Source: Prorocentrum cordatum (taxonomy: Eukaryota; Sar; Dinophyceae; Prorocentrales; Prorocentraceae). From it: a stretch of DNA of 64,000 nt. This document shows, piece after piece, positions 1 to 12,326 of this stretch. How positions within the stretch are numbered: position 1 is the first letter of the stretch; each line of letters begins with the position of its first letter. The notes below the pieces were generated by a model. That model had not been told where the DNA came from, did no database searches, and worked only from the letters and a program-made list of their open reading frames with translations. The position numbers and the translations under genes were made by a program. Where the stretch lies: contig CAUYUJ010009546.1 of the NCBI GenBank assembly GCA_963575745.1, positions 170,001 to 234,000 of the forward strand. Direction: 5' to 3'.

Positions 1-1016
1 GTCGCATCGCCGATTCATCGGCGATGACGCTCGACGTGGATCCCGTTTTTAGTCCTCGCTATTGGCGCCGATGCATCTCCGACGTAATTAGCCTGTGCAT
101 CGCCGATGCGGTGAGATCCTCCAACACATCTACTCCGACCCCATCTGGCAGGCCTCCAGAGTTGAGAAAACTCGGACCACTGACGAACCCTACCCCTACG
201 GTTTCAAGAGAAGCTTGGGTATCGGACACCCTCGCTTGGGTTCTCTATTTGGCAGCAGACATCCTTCAAATTTTGCCTCCCCGCCGACTTTCTGAATTCC
301 CACCTGCAGGGGTAGTGTGCATACTTGGTTGCCTGGCGCTGGTAGTTGGCCTTCCGAGGGAACCCTCGTCGCCACAGCTGGTCGCAGCTCGGAAGACGGG
401 TGCGTTTGGACCCCAGGAGGTTTCTCGGGACCGATTTTGAGTTGTCGTTGTCTCTGTTGGCCCTGCTCCGACTAACGAGTCTGTTCGATTCTAGTTCAAC
501 TCCTATTGGACTCGAGCCCGAATCTAGTTCGACTCTAGCTTGATTCCAGTTCGACTCTAGCCTGACTCTACTTCAACTCTACTTCGACTCTGCTTCGACT
601 CTCGCTCTACACAAGCTCGATTCAAGTTCGGCTCAAGGCGACTGACTTCCGACGGAGCATCGACTCGTGAGTGGAGCGAGTGGCTAAAGGAAGGTCCCCA
701 GAACGAGCATCCAGCCGCCTCCCCGAGCCGGGGGATGGGGCGGTATCGCCTGGGCACCCATCCGAGCTTTTGGCAAAACACTTTTGGGGCAGCTTTCTCG
801 GCTTCTAAGAATGTGGTCCTCATCGGCTCTTTGGAGCTTTGAGGCCTCGGGGCGCCTTCCTGCTGAGAGCTGTCTGGGGGTGCCCGGATCGTCCAGAACG
901 GTCGACGGAGACACGAGTCGTGACCCCAAGGCCCGCCCGGTTTCGAAAGGGGTTGGATGCCTCTTTGGGTTCTTTTGTCCTTCTGTGGGTTTTCCCCTGT
1001 GATTGCACTTCCCCCC
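1..1016. other. Gene-free GC-rich stretch
   Basis: I see no supportable gene. Positions 5-26 form a perfect 9-bp inverted repeat (CATCGCCGA and its complement, 4-base spacer). Positions 484-630 are a degenerate tandem repeat of about 12 bp around TTCGACTCTAGC. Open frames here are short, have no recognisable motif and are compositionally random. Confidence 0.5.
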
Positions 1017-1232
1017 TATTCTTCTCCTCCTCCTCCTGCTCCTCCCCCTCCTCCCCCCTCCTCCTCCACCACCACCTCCTCCTCCTCCTCCTCGGATGAA
1101 TCCTTTTGGGCACGCTCGACCTCCTCCTCCTCCTCCTCCTCCTCCTCCTCCTCCTCCTCTTCCTCCTCCTTCTCCTCCTCCTTCTCCTCCTCCTCCTCCT
1201 CCTCCTCCTCCTCCTCCTCTCGTGCTCTGCAG
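1017..1232. repeat. CCT trinucleotide array
   Basis: An almost pure pyrimidine (CCT)n tract, interrupted near 1095-1125. The poly-Ser, poly-Pro, poly-Leu, poly-Glu and poly-Gly open frames across it are phase readings of the microsatellite. Mirror-symmetric pyrimidine tracts of this kind can adopt triplex structures. Confidence 0.95.
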
Positions 1233-1284
1233 TCTGCTCGTGGCGTTTTCCCGCTCAGACTCGGGGAAACCAAAAGGTACTGAT

Positions 1285-1440
1285 ACCACCACTCCCCGGA
1301 CCTCTCCCAGGGTGCAGTCTGCCCAGAATTTCGAGGCGAACTCAGCGTCGGCGACGAGATCCTCTGAGGAGACCCAGACAGGCGAAAATGAGGGAAGGGC
1401 AGCGGTAGGGGATTTGTTCCTCTTCTGAAGACTCTCCATG
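1285..1440 (-). other. Segment paralogous at peptide level to 22930-23095
   Basis: On the minus strand this reads LVADAEFASKFWADCTLGEV followed by VSVPFGFPES. The plus-strand segment near 22930-23095 reads LVATAGFASKFLSERTPGEV followed by VSLTFCAPPQS. The similarity holds in one frame, so it is either a dispersed repeat or a degraded coding piece. No family is recognised. Both copies lie beside CCT microsatellites. Confidence 0.4.
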
Positions 1441-3580
1441 TCAGGCTGTTTGAGCGATCCACACGGTGCAAGAAAGAAACGCCCAGCTCGTCAGAACACG
1501 AGGTTGCCGTGCCTCTGGACCTGCCGTGCAGTCTCGGCAGGTGCCCAGATCGACCTTGCAAGACTCCAAGCGCTGCCCTTAAATCCTCGCGATCCCTTCT
1601 CGTGCCTCTGCATCTCAGGGTCCATCTCGGTCCGATCGCCCCAGTTCCACATCGATGTTGGCCCGCTCGATCCAGTCCGATTCCGAGCCTGCGACGGACC
1701 GAAGTGGCCCGATGCTTGCAGGGCGCTGGTGTAAATCCTGGCGCGGCCGATCCGATGTGGTTTCGACTCCGTTCCAACGCAGGCCGATCCTGCGCACATT
1801 CCGACTCAATCCGATGTCCTGTTTCACGCTTCGGTGTTGTGTGATTCTGCATCTTCGGGCAGGGGTGCCCCTGGGGGCCGCGCCATGCTGCTCCCTGGAG
1901 GGCACTGCGCCGTCTCGGTCGCGGCCGCGTCCCCCACCCCCTTTGGACCCTTCTGGGCTATCTGGCCATGGCGAATTCGGCATGAAGGGATGCAGTGCGA
2001 TTTCATCACGGTGCCGGCTGCTGCGTGAGAGTCTTCTTTGGGGCTGCGCTTCGTGCAGGAAAACGTCGGCATGAAGGGAACGGGTCCTGGAGGGAACGGG
2101 TCCTGGGCGGCGTTCCCCTTGTTCGGCCCAATGGGGCCCTTACTGAACCCCATGACCGCCAACAAAAAGACGACTCGGGATGAAGAGCTGGTCCTGGGGA
2201 AGGCCCTCGGGTCGAGGAGCCGTTCTCCGAATTGTTCAGTGAACGCTCCCTCTTGACCCCCCTCTCGACGGCCCATCCTGGCCCCCTCCCCACGCGCACC
2301 GAACCCACCCTCCAACGCGATCCAAGTCCCCACACCCAGCGAAGCGCAGCCCATGTCTACCCCCTCACGCGATGGCTCCCCCCCCCAACGCTGGTTGAAC
2401 AACTCGGAGTGCCCTCCAGCGCCCGCTTGCCCCATGCCGCCGACACGCTCGGCCGCCCCAGCCGTGTCAACAAGAGCCACTGAGCATGAAGAGTTGGTCA
2501 GCACGGGAAGGCTTCAGGTTGCGCACAGACAGCCCCCTGAGGTAGTCACGTCTGGCCCCAACAGGCCCCATGAGTAGTCCAGGGCGTTTTCAACACCCCA
2601 AAGTATACCGCCGAAGTCGGCGCCAGGGGGTTGGGACCGCCCCTGGCTACTCGGATTTTGTTTTGAGCTTGGTTCACACGAAAAACGCGCTGGGCTTTTT
2701 TTTACCGTTTTGCCGATGGGGCTGTTGAGCAAACGGCGCTAAGGCAACCGCCACGTTATTTCAGCGTATTTAAAGCCGCTTGCTCAGCGTTTTTAGGCCC
2801 GTCGCTGTGGATAGTTTGTGTGTTCGGGAACTTGTTCGCTTTCTTGCCGAGGGCTGCTCCTTGTCTTCCCTGCCCGTCTTCGCTCCCGCTCTCCCGTTCC
2901 TGCTGTCTCTCGTTTCTCCCGCTCCGCACAACGAGGAGTACAACAAAACGCCCGAATACCGGTCGAAAACCAGCGCGACACAGGCCCAGAGGCTCCGCGA
3001 CCAGCCAGCAGCGACGGCTGGAGATGAGCAGTATACAAACATAATGAGGTGATTCAATAGAGATGACAGAATGGAGATGACCAGCTGGACGCAAGCATAA
3101 TGAATTGATGACGTCGTGGACTGCAACGTTGAACAACTTAATCAACTGACCTGGAGATCTAAGACAAGGTAGCACCAACCGCAAAAGCAAGGTAGCACCA
3201 ACCGTTGTTTAACGTGTGTTTTTGTTATTGCTGGGATCTGGAAGCGGTCCATCATATGATTTCAAAGACGCCGAGCAAAAGCAAAAACGGGTTGCAAAAC
3301 AAAACCCAGGGCATGTTTAGGACGAGCGAAGGTTTTGAGGCCGGCCGGGACTGCCTGGGGGCCCGCCCAACCCGAAGTCTTTCGCATCCGTTTCTGCGAG
3401 CACCCTCTACCACCACGCCAACGAATCGCCCGCCCGCCCCGACCGTGGACTGCATCTCTGGTCCGTAGCTCCGGTCTCCGGCGGCCGTTCGGGACGCAGG
3501 CGCAGCCGCTGGAACCCACCCTGAGGATGGAAAACCGCCAGGAATCGGCGAAAACGCCCAGAAAGCTCGAATCTCGAAAC
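1441..3580. other. Gene-free stretch with dispersed repeats
   Basis: No gene is supported. Bases 1618-1830 resemble 3859-4040 (shared CCGAT-rich text including ATCCTGGCGC and GCCGA). A short segment near 2430-2480 resembles 4300-4360 (GACACGCTCGGCC and CCCCAGCCGTG). A 16-bp direct repeat lies near 3165-3205. Nothing else is recognised. Confidence 0.4.
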
Positions 3581-3801
3581 TACGGTCGGAAACTTCCGTG
3601 GATAGCGTGTCGCGCCGCCTGTTCTGGCCCACCGCGCTTCGGCGCGACGCGCGTTCCACTTCCCGGCCCCCAGGCTTCCACGTCCCGAGCCTTCCCGAGC
3701 CCCTTGCCCCGCGGAGCGGAACGACACGCCATCCGCTCGCAGGGCAGAGCGTCTCGCCAGGGCCGCCGCGGCAACACGCTAGGCACAAGCTCCCGATCCT
3801 A
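3581..3801. mobile_element. Inverted-repeat-ended element, family T, copy 1
   Basis: A ~221-bp repeat beginning TACGGTCGGAAACTT and ending in an approximate inverted copy. Inside, AGCGTGTCGC and its complement form nested inverted repeats. It is non-coding and matches two other copies (8902-9124 and 10807-11020) in length, ends and internal CGACACGCCATCCGC text. I could not define a target duplication, so MITE status is inferred from size, inverted ends and dispersion. Confidence 0.6.
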
Positions 3802-6800
3802 ACCTCCCCTGCGGCCCTGAGCATCCGTTCCCTCGAGGGCCCGCCTCGCCCACACAGGGTCCATTTCGATCCCGTCGTTCCGTTTCGAGATCGGCTCCAG
3901 CCAGCCCGATCCGATTCGATCCCGATGCTCGGGCGGTCCGATGCCGCCCGATGACTGTGTGGCGCTGTTATGCATCCTGGCGCAGCCGACCCCCTGCGAG
4001 TCCAGCTCCGTGCCGGCGCGGTCCGATTAGATGCACTCATGAGGCATTTTGAGAACACGCGTGAAATTGCATGGGCTCCAGATTTCGCACAAGAAAATCA
4101 AGGATCTGGACAAGGTTCTGGGCGTTCTCTTGGAGCTTGCTTTATCCTAGACAGGTCGTATCTCTGCTCTGGACCTGGACTGCTGCTTGAAAGGAAACGC
4201 TTGGGGTGGAGGCCGGTTTCTTAGCGCAGAGTTCTGTCAACTCTGAGCAGTGGTGCACACGCTCCGATCCGACCCGATTGCCCGATCGATGCTGGCTGCG
4301 CCTCCCTCCCATGCCGACGAAACGCTCGGCCGTCCCAGCCGTGGACCACATCGCGGGCGGCCACCCGTGCATCCTGCGCGGCCTGGCGCTGTTCCCCGCC
4401 GCCTGCGAGCGATGGTCCTTCGAGTACCTGGCGGACCACCTGAGCCGCTCGGCCGGGACGTGCGCGTGCCTGAACGTCGATGCCCGCCCCAGACCCTGCA
4501 GTCGAGCATCTGATTAGGAGGCCTCCTCCCAGAGAGCTGGGCCAGCGTTTCTCAGCCAACTTGTCAGAAAGCTGGTCCAGGTTCTTGAGCACGCTGTGCC
4601 CTCTAGCGTTAACATCAGACATCGCTCCAGATTTGTTTCAAGAGGTTTCCGAGGATGTATGCCAGATTTCAGCCATGATAGCTTTTTGATCATAGATCTG
4701 GCTGTAGATGATGATACAGACGCCGTGGGCGTTGATTTCCCAGTTCTGTTCAGGATCGACGTCGACTAGTTTGTCAGTCTTGGGGGCAGTGTTAATTTGT
4801 TTTGGGATGTTCGTTCGCGCCGTTTTCGGGCCAGTTTCGTTTTGTACTGCCGTTTTTGTCTGGTTTTAGTTGTCGTGTTTCTATTAGTCCTGTTTTGGTT
4901 GGCCGAAGACCAGACAGTTGAGAACGTGAATACGAATAGCCCACAGCGTTTTCCGCACCAGCCAAACCCAAGCAATCACGACGGAAGGGTTTGTGCCGTT
5001 TTCTGTTTCTAGAGGATATCCCCGGTCCTCGGACCGATAAACAGTTGTCCGGGATGAAAAATCTGCCATGGGGAAAAAGATCGGAATTTCTGGGCACCCC
5101 GTTTTGAAACAATCAAGGCGTCGGATGTCTGAGTTCTCCTCATTCACCTCTCCTCTTCCTCCTCTCCTCCTCGATGTTGCGTGCCCTGATCACACCAACA
5201 TGGCGCATCCCCCCCAGTGGAGGCGCCAAGGACAGGCAGAGAGAGAGAGAGAGGGAGAAGGAAGTGGGGGAGGACCGTAATGCATGGATGCGCCAACGGA
5301 GGAGGAAAGGAGGAAGAGGACCTGCGGGTGCCTGCGCCTCTATGCGCGGCATGTGCCACGCCTGGACGTGGTGCTTTCGGGGGGAAGCACCCCTAGGATT
5401 CCCAAGAACGGGATGGGCAGCCTTTGCTGGCCCTGCCTCGCTTTCCAGGGCCAAAACATGTCCTGGTCCCGAGAAGCTCTGAGCAGAAGTGGGGGGGGGG
5501 GAAGGGGCAGGCGAAGGGGAACTATGAAATGGGCCCACACACCGTGCCCCGTGCCCTCGGGGGTGGCCATGGCCTTCGGGGGGCGGGGTCCGAGCACGGA
5601 CGCACCTGTCCCGACGGGGGAGGGAGTGGTCCATCTCGGCTCGCCCTCACACCTCGAAGTTGCCCTCGAAACTGCTGGGTCAGGCGACAAAGGGAAAAGA
5701 GCAGTGCGAAGCGGCGGCTGGCGCGTCGCTGCTGCGAGGGTCAAGTGGGGCAGGCCCCCCCCCTGCCTCACTAGAGGGGGGGAGGGGGGGGGGGAATCCC
5801 CCCCTGATGGGAGGGCAGGGGAGGGAAGGGAGGAGACGAACTTCTGCGAGAAGCAGGAAGGAAAAAGTGTGTTCCTGTGAGTGTGGGGGGTGGGCTGAGC
5901 GTGGAACCGTCCTCGAGGATGGGGCTCGGGGGCACCTCTGGCGTGGCCCTTCGATCAAGCAGTTGCTGCCGCAGGGGTCCGCGGCCGCCCTGTGTCTTCA
6001 CCCACGGCGGCCTGCTCCGACGGGGGCCCTCTTCCCCCCGCCCACCCGTCTTCGCTCACTATGATAATGCCCAGCTCCCCCTCCTCATCGCAAGCAGACG
6101 GGCCAGAGACGGGGCTGCGAGAGAAGGGCCATCCGCGAAGAGGCTACGGACATTACAGCGGCGTCGCCGACAGGGCGGCGGAGGTGGAAAGAGTGCAGGA
6201 GTGGCCCGCTCCGACAAAAGTCCTCGTCCCCCACCCCCCCTTCCTCACTGCACGGCCCAGCTCCCCTTTCCCAAGAGTGCAAACGGCCAGGAAGAAAGTG
6301 CCGCGTTGCCGAGCAGGAGGGCCCGAGTCCCCTACTTACTGACTGGCGCAAGCAAGGGGCGCCCGCAGCACATAGACTGGCGACGGGGAGCGGCAGGAGT
6401 ACACGTGGCGATGAGGGGCGCCTGCAGCACAGAGAGTGGCGACGAGGAGCGGCCGCAGCACACGTGGCGACGAGGGGCGCAGGCAGCATGCAGAGTGGCG
6501 ACGAGGTGCCATGCCTCCTGGGCCATTGCGACATGCTGCGCCCAGCCCCCCTCAATCCCCAGATGGGGACCTTGTGGCCGTGGTGGCAGTGAGCCTGCGG
6601 GGGCTGGCCCCGGCTGCCTACAGTCTGGGTCCGCGCGTGGTGGTTGGGCCCCACAGCAGGGAAACGCCAACCAATGGGCGAGCGCAGCATCATGTTGCAG
6701 TTTTTGTTGTTTGCGTTTCCCTCCGGGAGAGGCTGATAGACATGGGGAAACACAGTTGCTATTTGGCGGGGTCGGCGTGTGCCACGGGCCTGCGCGCTGC

Positions 6801-7219
6801 ACGAAGGGAATTGGAGTCGGCGGGTGGCCAGCGGCGCCATAGCGATGGATAGCGGCGGAACCTGAGTCCCATGCTGTCGAAGCCACGCTTAGCGTCGGAG
6901 GTGGTCGGGTTCGTACGTCGGACCCTTGTCTTAGGTTGAGGTCGGACGTGGAGTGCCGTCGTTTTGGGTCTGGCAGTCGCGCTTGGTGGTTTGGTTAAAA
7001 GCGGTGGCCTGGCCACGCACCAGACGTGGGCTCCAGCAAGGGGCCGCCCAGCTTCGCTGTCAGCGTCGAGGTTTCTCTGGGCCCCCTCTGCGAGGCCAGC
7101 GCGGGCAGCGGCTGCCTCGTAGTGCGTGTACGCCCCCAGCTCCATGAGCGATGCGATTGTCGAAAACATCAAACCCGAGCCATACAAGCCCCTCGTGGCC
7201 ACAGCGGTTGGAAAACGCA
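3802..7219. other. Gene-free stretch
   Basis: No gene is supported. Bases 4790-4920 are T-rich on the plus strand. Bases 5140-5290 carry pyrimidine then purine runs, and 5480-5870 are strongly G-rich with several G runs that could form quadruplexes. A 30-bp repeat at 6355-6510 is listed separately. The long frame at 5877-6842 is low-complexity Arg/Gly/Ser/Pro sequence without a motif and is not called. Confidence 0.45.
6355..6510. repeat. ~30-bp minisatellite, five degenerate units
   Basis: Successive units carry GCAGCACA followed by TGGCGACGAGG with small length changes. It is non-coding in appearance. No flanking duplication is seen. Confidence 0.7.
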
Positions 7220-7300
7220 CAAAGATTCCCTCTTCCTCCTCCTCCTCCTCCTGCTCCTCCTCCCCCTACTCCTCCCCCTCTTCGTCCCCCTCCCTTTGTC
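7220..7300. repeat. CCT trinucleotide tract
   Basis: A pyrimidine-only (TCC)n tract with CTC and CCC interruptions. The flanking 7301-8901 holds no gene I can support and is GC-rich, with Pro/Ala/Arg-biased frames on both strands. Confidence 0.85.
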
Positions 7301-8901
7301 GTCACTTTAAGGTTCCTGGGGCTGACACACGCAATGTCGGATGCGGACCCACTCAGCATGGTGAAACAATTGTTCATACCAACCCATACCCTTCATGGCC
7401 GTTGTATGCGGAGTCGCGCCCTTGTTTTTCGTCGCTCATGGTTCCGCGTGATCCCAAACGTGGTGCTTCAAAGGCAGTGCGCATACCGGGTCATACCAGC
7501 GTTGCAACTCTTGCGCCAACGGGGAATTTGCTTCGGCCGCACTCTCGCTGCCCCGCCACGGGAGGCCACCGCCACTGCAGCTCGCCCCCACCTTGCCCAC
7601 ACCGCCACTCTGGACGGCGGGGTCTGGGCCCGCACCCTCACTTCGAGGGGTCCCGCTCGTGCGCCGATTGCAGTGGGCGTTGCGCAGCTTCCTGCAGTGA
7701 TGCCGTGCATCGGTAATGAAGTGCCGCTCCTACTTCCCTCCCGCTCTTGCCCCCGCTGCGCCCCGCGACTGGTGCCTGGCGTCCGCCCCCGCCTTGGGGC
7801 CGCTGCACCCTCCACCGCCTTGGGCCCTTCGCAGCTGCTGCAACGCTGGCCGACTTCTGGCCGCCGGCTCTGCGCCACTGCCACCCCCCTCCTCCGCTGG
7901 CCTGTTGGTTTTCAGCCACCGCCGCCTCCACTCTGTGTCTTTCTGGGTCACGCCCGCACTGCAGCTGCTTGCCTCCCACCTTGGGTGCGCGGCGATACCG
8001 ACCCGCAGCCGCTGCCAGTGTGGACCCTCGGCCTAGCCGCGCCCACGCACCCACCGCAGCCCCGCTGCGTGAGTCCGGCCCCGCGCCTCCCCCCACTCCC
8101 GCGGCTGCCTCTCCCTCTCTCCCACACTTTTCACGTGGGCTAATCTGCGCCTCAGTGTCGTTCGGACGCGCGTGCGGATTGCCTCTGCCGCGCTGCGACG
8201 AAAAATAGTTCCTTACCGTGGAGCATTCGTGTTTTCTGGGGTCCCGTGAAGGACCCCGCTCAACGCTTGAAAGCAAAAGTTCTATATACAACGACCTTAA
8301 TATGTCAAGTCGTGGCTTTCGGGCGAGGACCAACCCAGGCATCCAGCGGCCGCTCGGGATAACCCGGGCATTCCGGGAACGAGCTCGGCGTGGCGCAGGT
8401 GTTGGCGAACACCATGGAGCGAGAAGACGTGCAACAGCTAATGCTCATGGTTGCATCCTCTCGCGATAGCGGGCGTGGCCCTGGAGGAGGCGGGGGGGCG
8501 CCATCTAGGAATGCTCCTGTTCCCAGATGGCGCCAGCACGGGTCGTGACATGACCAAAGGGTTGGAGGGAGGGGGTGGCGGGGCCATCCACCGGTTTTTT
8601 TGTGCGAATCACAAAAATCTTGCTCCAAAGGGTGCCTACGAAAATCTGCGTCGTTGGTCTGAGCAGCGCGATCCTCGCAGGGCCAGAGACCAGCGCAGAT
8701 GTCATCGCGGGATCGCGCCCGCCGCAGGCACGCAGATATCATCGCAGGGCGCCGGAACGTCTTCTCGCGCGGCGCGCGCGGCCAGGCCTCGAGAGGCTCA
8801 GCGTGTTCTCTTCGTGCGACGGCGACTATCCCAGGCCCCGCTCCGCGGCCATACGCCGCACGTGGTCATTTGTCGCTGTCGTCGCTGCGGAACCCTCGAC
8901 A

Positions 8902-9124
8902 TACGGTCAGTAACTTGGGCTTGGCGTGTGTGTGTTCCGCCAGTTTGGGCCCACCAAACTTCGGCGCGACACGCCATCCACGTCCCCATTTCCAAGCGTC
9001 AACGTCCCGAGCCGTTCCCATCTCACTGCCCCGCTGCGGGGAGCGAGACGCTATCCGCTTGCAATGCGTAGCGTGTCGCCCAGGCCGCCACCGCCGCCAC
9101 ACGGTATGCACCTTTTTGACCGTG
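8902..9124. mobile_element. Inverted-repeat-ended element, family T, copy 2
   Basis: A ~223-bp copy starting TACGGTCAGTAACTTGGG and ending near TTTTTGACCGTG, the approximate inverse of the start. It shares the internal ACTTCGGCGCGACACGC and CGCTATCCGCTTGCA text with the other two copies. It is non-coding. Confidence 0.6.
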
Positions 9125-9718
9125 AGTGGGGCCTGAAGGGGCCCCGAAAGGGCACGATTGGTGCACCTTTTTCTCCACCCCCCTTTTTCCGTGCCCCCTT
9201 TGAAGCAACGCCCGATCGTTGCCGAGGTCGACCTGGTTTTCCTCATCTCTTCCCCATCCATGTTTCTGGCCCCCCCTGCGTGAAGCAGTGCCTGATTGTT
9301 GTCGAGGTCGTTCTCGTCGGGGTCGTGGTCGCGGTCGGTGGAGAGGCGAGGATTCATTTCATGATTTGACAACTAGCACCCATACTTGTGCGACCTCCAG
9401 ACTTATCGGGGTGGAATTCTGGGGTAGCCTATGGGTGCGCGTTGTCGGATGAGGGTCCCCGTTTGAATGGGAACCCCCATTTGCGTCCGAGTACTCGCAT
9501 CCATACCGATAGCGCCTTCATCGCCTTGTCCTTCCACGTTGCCTGTCCCTATAGGTTTGCGTTGTGTCGTCGTTTCATCGTAATCCACTTGCGCTGCCGC
9601 GCGATTCCGCCACCGCGCTCGGGCGAGCAGATGGTGGGGTGGGGGGCGCGCCTTGGGGAGGGTGGGAGGGGGGATCGGAGAAGAAACACCCGTTCGTAAA
9701 TGATGTCTTTGGGGCAAA

Positions 9719-9815
9719 ATAATGCCTGGAGGGCTAAAGACGCAGGGACTTGGCCATTATGCCTGGAGGGCTAAACACGCAGGGCAACATGATGCCTGGA
9801 GGGCTACAAGTGAAT
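9719..9815. repeat. ~38-bp tandem repeat, three units
   Basis: The phrase ATGCCTGGAGGGCTA recurs three times at about 33-38 bp spacing. The rest of 9125-10806 holds no supportable gene apart from the GGA tract listed separately. Confidence 0.75.
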
Positions 9816-10499
9816 GCATTTGGGGCTCGACGCGGCGGGGGGCTCTGACTGGGCCCGACGCACACCAGCCGCCGCGAGCGCGATGGCGGATCAGAAGGAC
9901 GGGGCCCCGTGCGACGGCGACTAGCAGGGCCCCGCTCAGCCGGCCAGGCGCCGCGCCCGGCCGTTCCTGGGGCTTTCGGTCGGTGGTTCAACGGTGGGGT
10001 CCTGAGGGACGGGGTCCGAGGGATAGGAAGGGGTTGGAGGGCGGAGCTACTTCGTCCGAGGCACCTCGTCCTCAGGACCCCATTCCCTCAGGACCTCATC
10101 TTTGAACTACCGAGCGTTCGCGCACGCCTTCCCACCAGAAAGCCGGCGGGCGGGTCGAGAACACGGGGGGCTGGGCCGCCTGACGACCACGAGGACGGCC
10201 TGTGGAGCTCACCGAAGGCCACTTGAGACCCCATCTTTGAACCACCGTCTCGGGCTTTGGGCAGGCAGGGAGCGCTGGGGAAGTGGGGGTTGCGTAACCT
10301 CGGCTGCGTGCAGCTTGGTTGCGTCCCCGCCGCCCAGCGCGCATATTTTTTCTCGGCACGTGGGCGCCTATCCGGCGCCAGGGGAGACGCCGGGAGTCCC
10401 AGGCCCGAGCCGTCTGCCGCACATCCTCGAGCTGGCCCGGTCCGTGCGGGCCACGAGACGCGAGCAGGGGCGAGAAGGGCGGGGAAGGCGCGGGGGCGG

Positions 10500-10630
10500 A
10501 GAAGGGGGGGGAGGGGAGGAGGGGGAACGAGGAGGAGGGGGAACGAGGAGGAGGAGGAGGAGGAGGTAGGAAATGGAGGAGGAGGAGGAGGGTTTGGAGG
10601 AGGAGGGGGGGGCACGAGGAGGACGGCACG
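10500..10630. repeat. GGA purine tract
   Basis: A (GGA)n tract with GGGGG interruptions, almost pure purine. Poly-Glu and poly-Gly frames on this strand are microsatellite translations. Confidence 0.9.
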
Positions 10631-10806
10631 GAGGGGTGGGGGAGTCGTCCCGACTGCGGCGCGCTGGGACGGGGCCGCGCCCGGCGGATTCGTACTGGTA
10701 CGGCAAGGGTAACGCCGGGGGCTTCGACTTCGACCCCCCGACGGCGCGCAGGACGCCCCTGGCGGGTGCCATGGCGAGGCTCGAATCTGCGACCACGTGC
10801 GACCCT

Positions 10807-11020
10807 TACGGTTGGGAAGTTTGGCTTAGCACGTCTCTCCGCCGCTTCTGCCACGCTTCGGCGCGACACGCTGATCATTTCCTGGCCGCCGAACGTCCAC
10901 GCCCCGGGTTGTTCCCAGCCTCCCGCCCCGCGGAGCGCAGCGACACGCCATCCGCTTGTACGGCATAGCGTGTCGCTGGGGCCGCCGCCGCGACACGCTA
11001 AGCAACAGTTCCTGACCGTA
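10807..11020. mobile_element. Inverted-repeat-ended element, family T, copy 3
   Basis: A 214-bp copy with the clearest ends. It starts TACGGTTGGGAAGTTTGGC then TTAGCACGTCTC, and ends GCGACACGCTAAGC then AACAGTTCCTGACCGTA. The two ends are inverted copies over roughly 30 bases. It is non-coding, and copies 1 and 3 are followed by similar CCCCTGCGG text, so the repeat may extend further. Confidence 0.65.
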
Positions 11021-12318
11021 CCCCTGCGGGTACCCTCGAGACGCCGGGGTATCGGGACGTCCCCGCCTTGGCCGACGTGGTTGCAGGCATCCTTCCAATT
11101 CTGGGCCTCGGCCGGTGTTTCAGAGATCTGACCTGCAGGGGTACGGTTCACGTGTGGCTGCCTATAGTAGGATATGAAGAAATGACGGCATACCCTATTT
11201 CATTCATAAAACGTGGGTGGTGTAATTTTCACGGCTGGCATTTTTGGGCACCAGTGTAATTTTCGCCGGCGTTGGGCCCCGAATAATAATGTTTACCGCC
11301 GGCCATCGCGAGATGGCGGCTTGATTTTCACCGGCGCCTATAAACACATATCGTTCGCAACATTGACAGTTATTCTCGGGATGTGCATCGTACCAGTGTC
11401 CGCCAATTATGCAGCAACCGCGCTCGCGCATTGCAGCTGTTCTCATTTTTCACCATCATCTTCATGATCGTGTGATCGTCTTCACCATCAACATCGTCAT
11501 CGCCATCATCATGCTTATATTCATGATTACTTCACCCTTGTCATTGGCGACCGTGAGATGGTGCATAATGTTTGCCAGCGTTTGGGCGACATATTCTCGT
11601 CGGCGTGAAGATTAGGCCCTGGGATAATTTTCGCCAGCGTGGCACCCCCCACGACGCTTTCCCCCCCCCCCCCCACGTTGCATGAGGGAAATAAAGTATT
11701 TCATTGCTTCGAAGAAGAATGTACGGCACAAGCATCAGCTGTCGGAGGTCCGCGCGGAGTTTTCGCATCCCACCACAGGGCTCAAGCGCGGATCCAAGAA
11801 CATCTTAGAGGACCTCTGGCATTTTAGGTCTATGCAGCTGCCTCTCTTCATAGTGCTCGTTCTTGTTGTGGGTGCAAGCCTCGTGCAGACTGCCATAGCA
11901 CATCTGCCTCCAGGTCGTTGCTTTGTTGTTCTCCTCGAGGATGATTTTTGCGACAAGTGAGATGCCGTTTCAGGTGGCTGATCGTGCCGAAGCATGTTAA
12001 TTAAGTCTTCGCAGGTCCGCGAAGATCAGGAGGGACAAAAACACACAGACACAATCAATCGTCGATCCCCTAGAAAATATAGAAGCAAATATGGGAAGTG
12101 GGGGGAAGACAAGAAACCAGCAAAATATGAGAAACTATGGTGAATCCTGTTATTTGTGTCTATTTGTCTGTGTGTCCCAGGGCCTATTTAGAAGATTTCT
12201 TGGACCGGCGCTGCCCCCGCAGATGGCGCCTCCGACGCCGCCACAAGGGGCGCTCCGTGCGCCCGAGGGTATGTCCAGCGCCGATGCAAGAAATCCGCGA
12301 GGATATTCGACAGGATCT
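11021..12318. other. AT-richer gene-free island with repeated TTTTC motifs
   Basis: This block is clearly less GC-rich than its surroundings. The motif (T/G)ATTTTCRCCGGCG or close variants recurs near 11221, 11260, 11322 and 11630. Bases 11450-11530 are CAT/ATC-rich. A short frame at 11682-11960 has a hydrophobic stretch but no start context or homology that I recognise, and is not called. Confidence 0.4.
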
Positions 12319-12326
12319 GCTTATGC
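12319..12326. repeat. 8-bp target site duplication, left
   Basis: GCTTATGC immediately precedes the MITE and is repeated exactly at 12491-12498. Confidence 0.85.

Noticed and set aside
957-1852. Poly-Ser, poly-Pro, poly-Leu and poly-Glu frames as genes
   Set aside because: They are translations of the CCT microsatellite. The same applies to frames over 17574-18815, 22020-22300 and 62054-62890.
11682-11960. Small secreted or membrane protein with a hydrophobic segment
   Set aside because: It is a single unsupported short frame in repeat-containing DNA, with no conserved motif and no neighbouring gene features.
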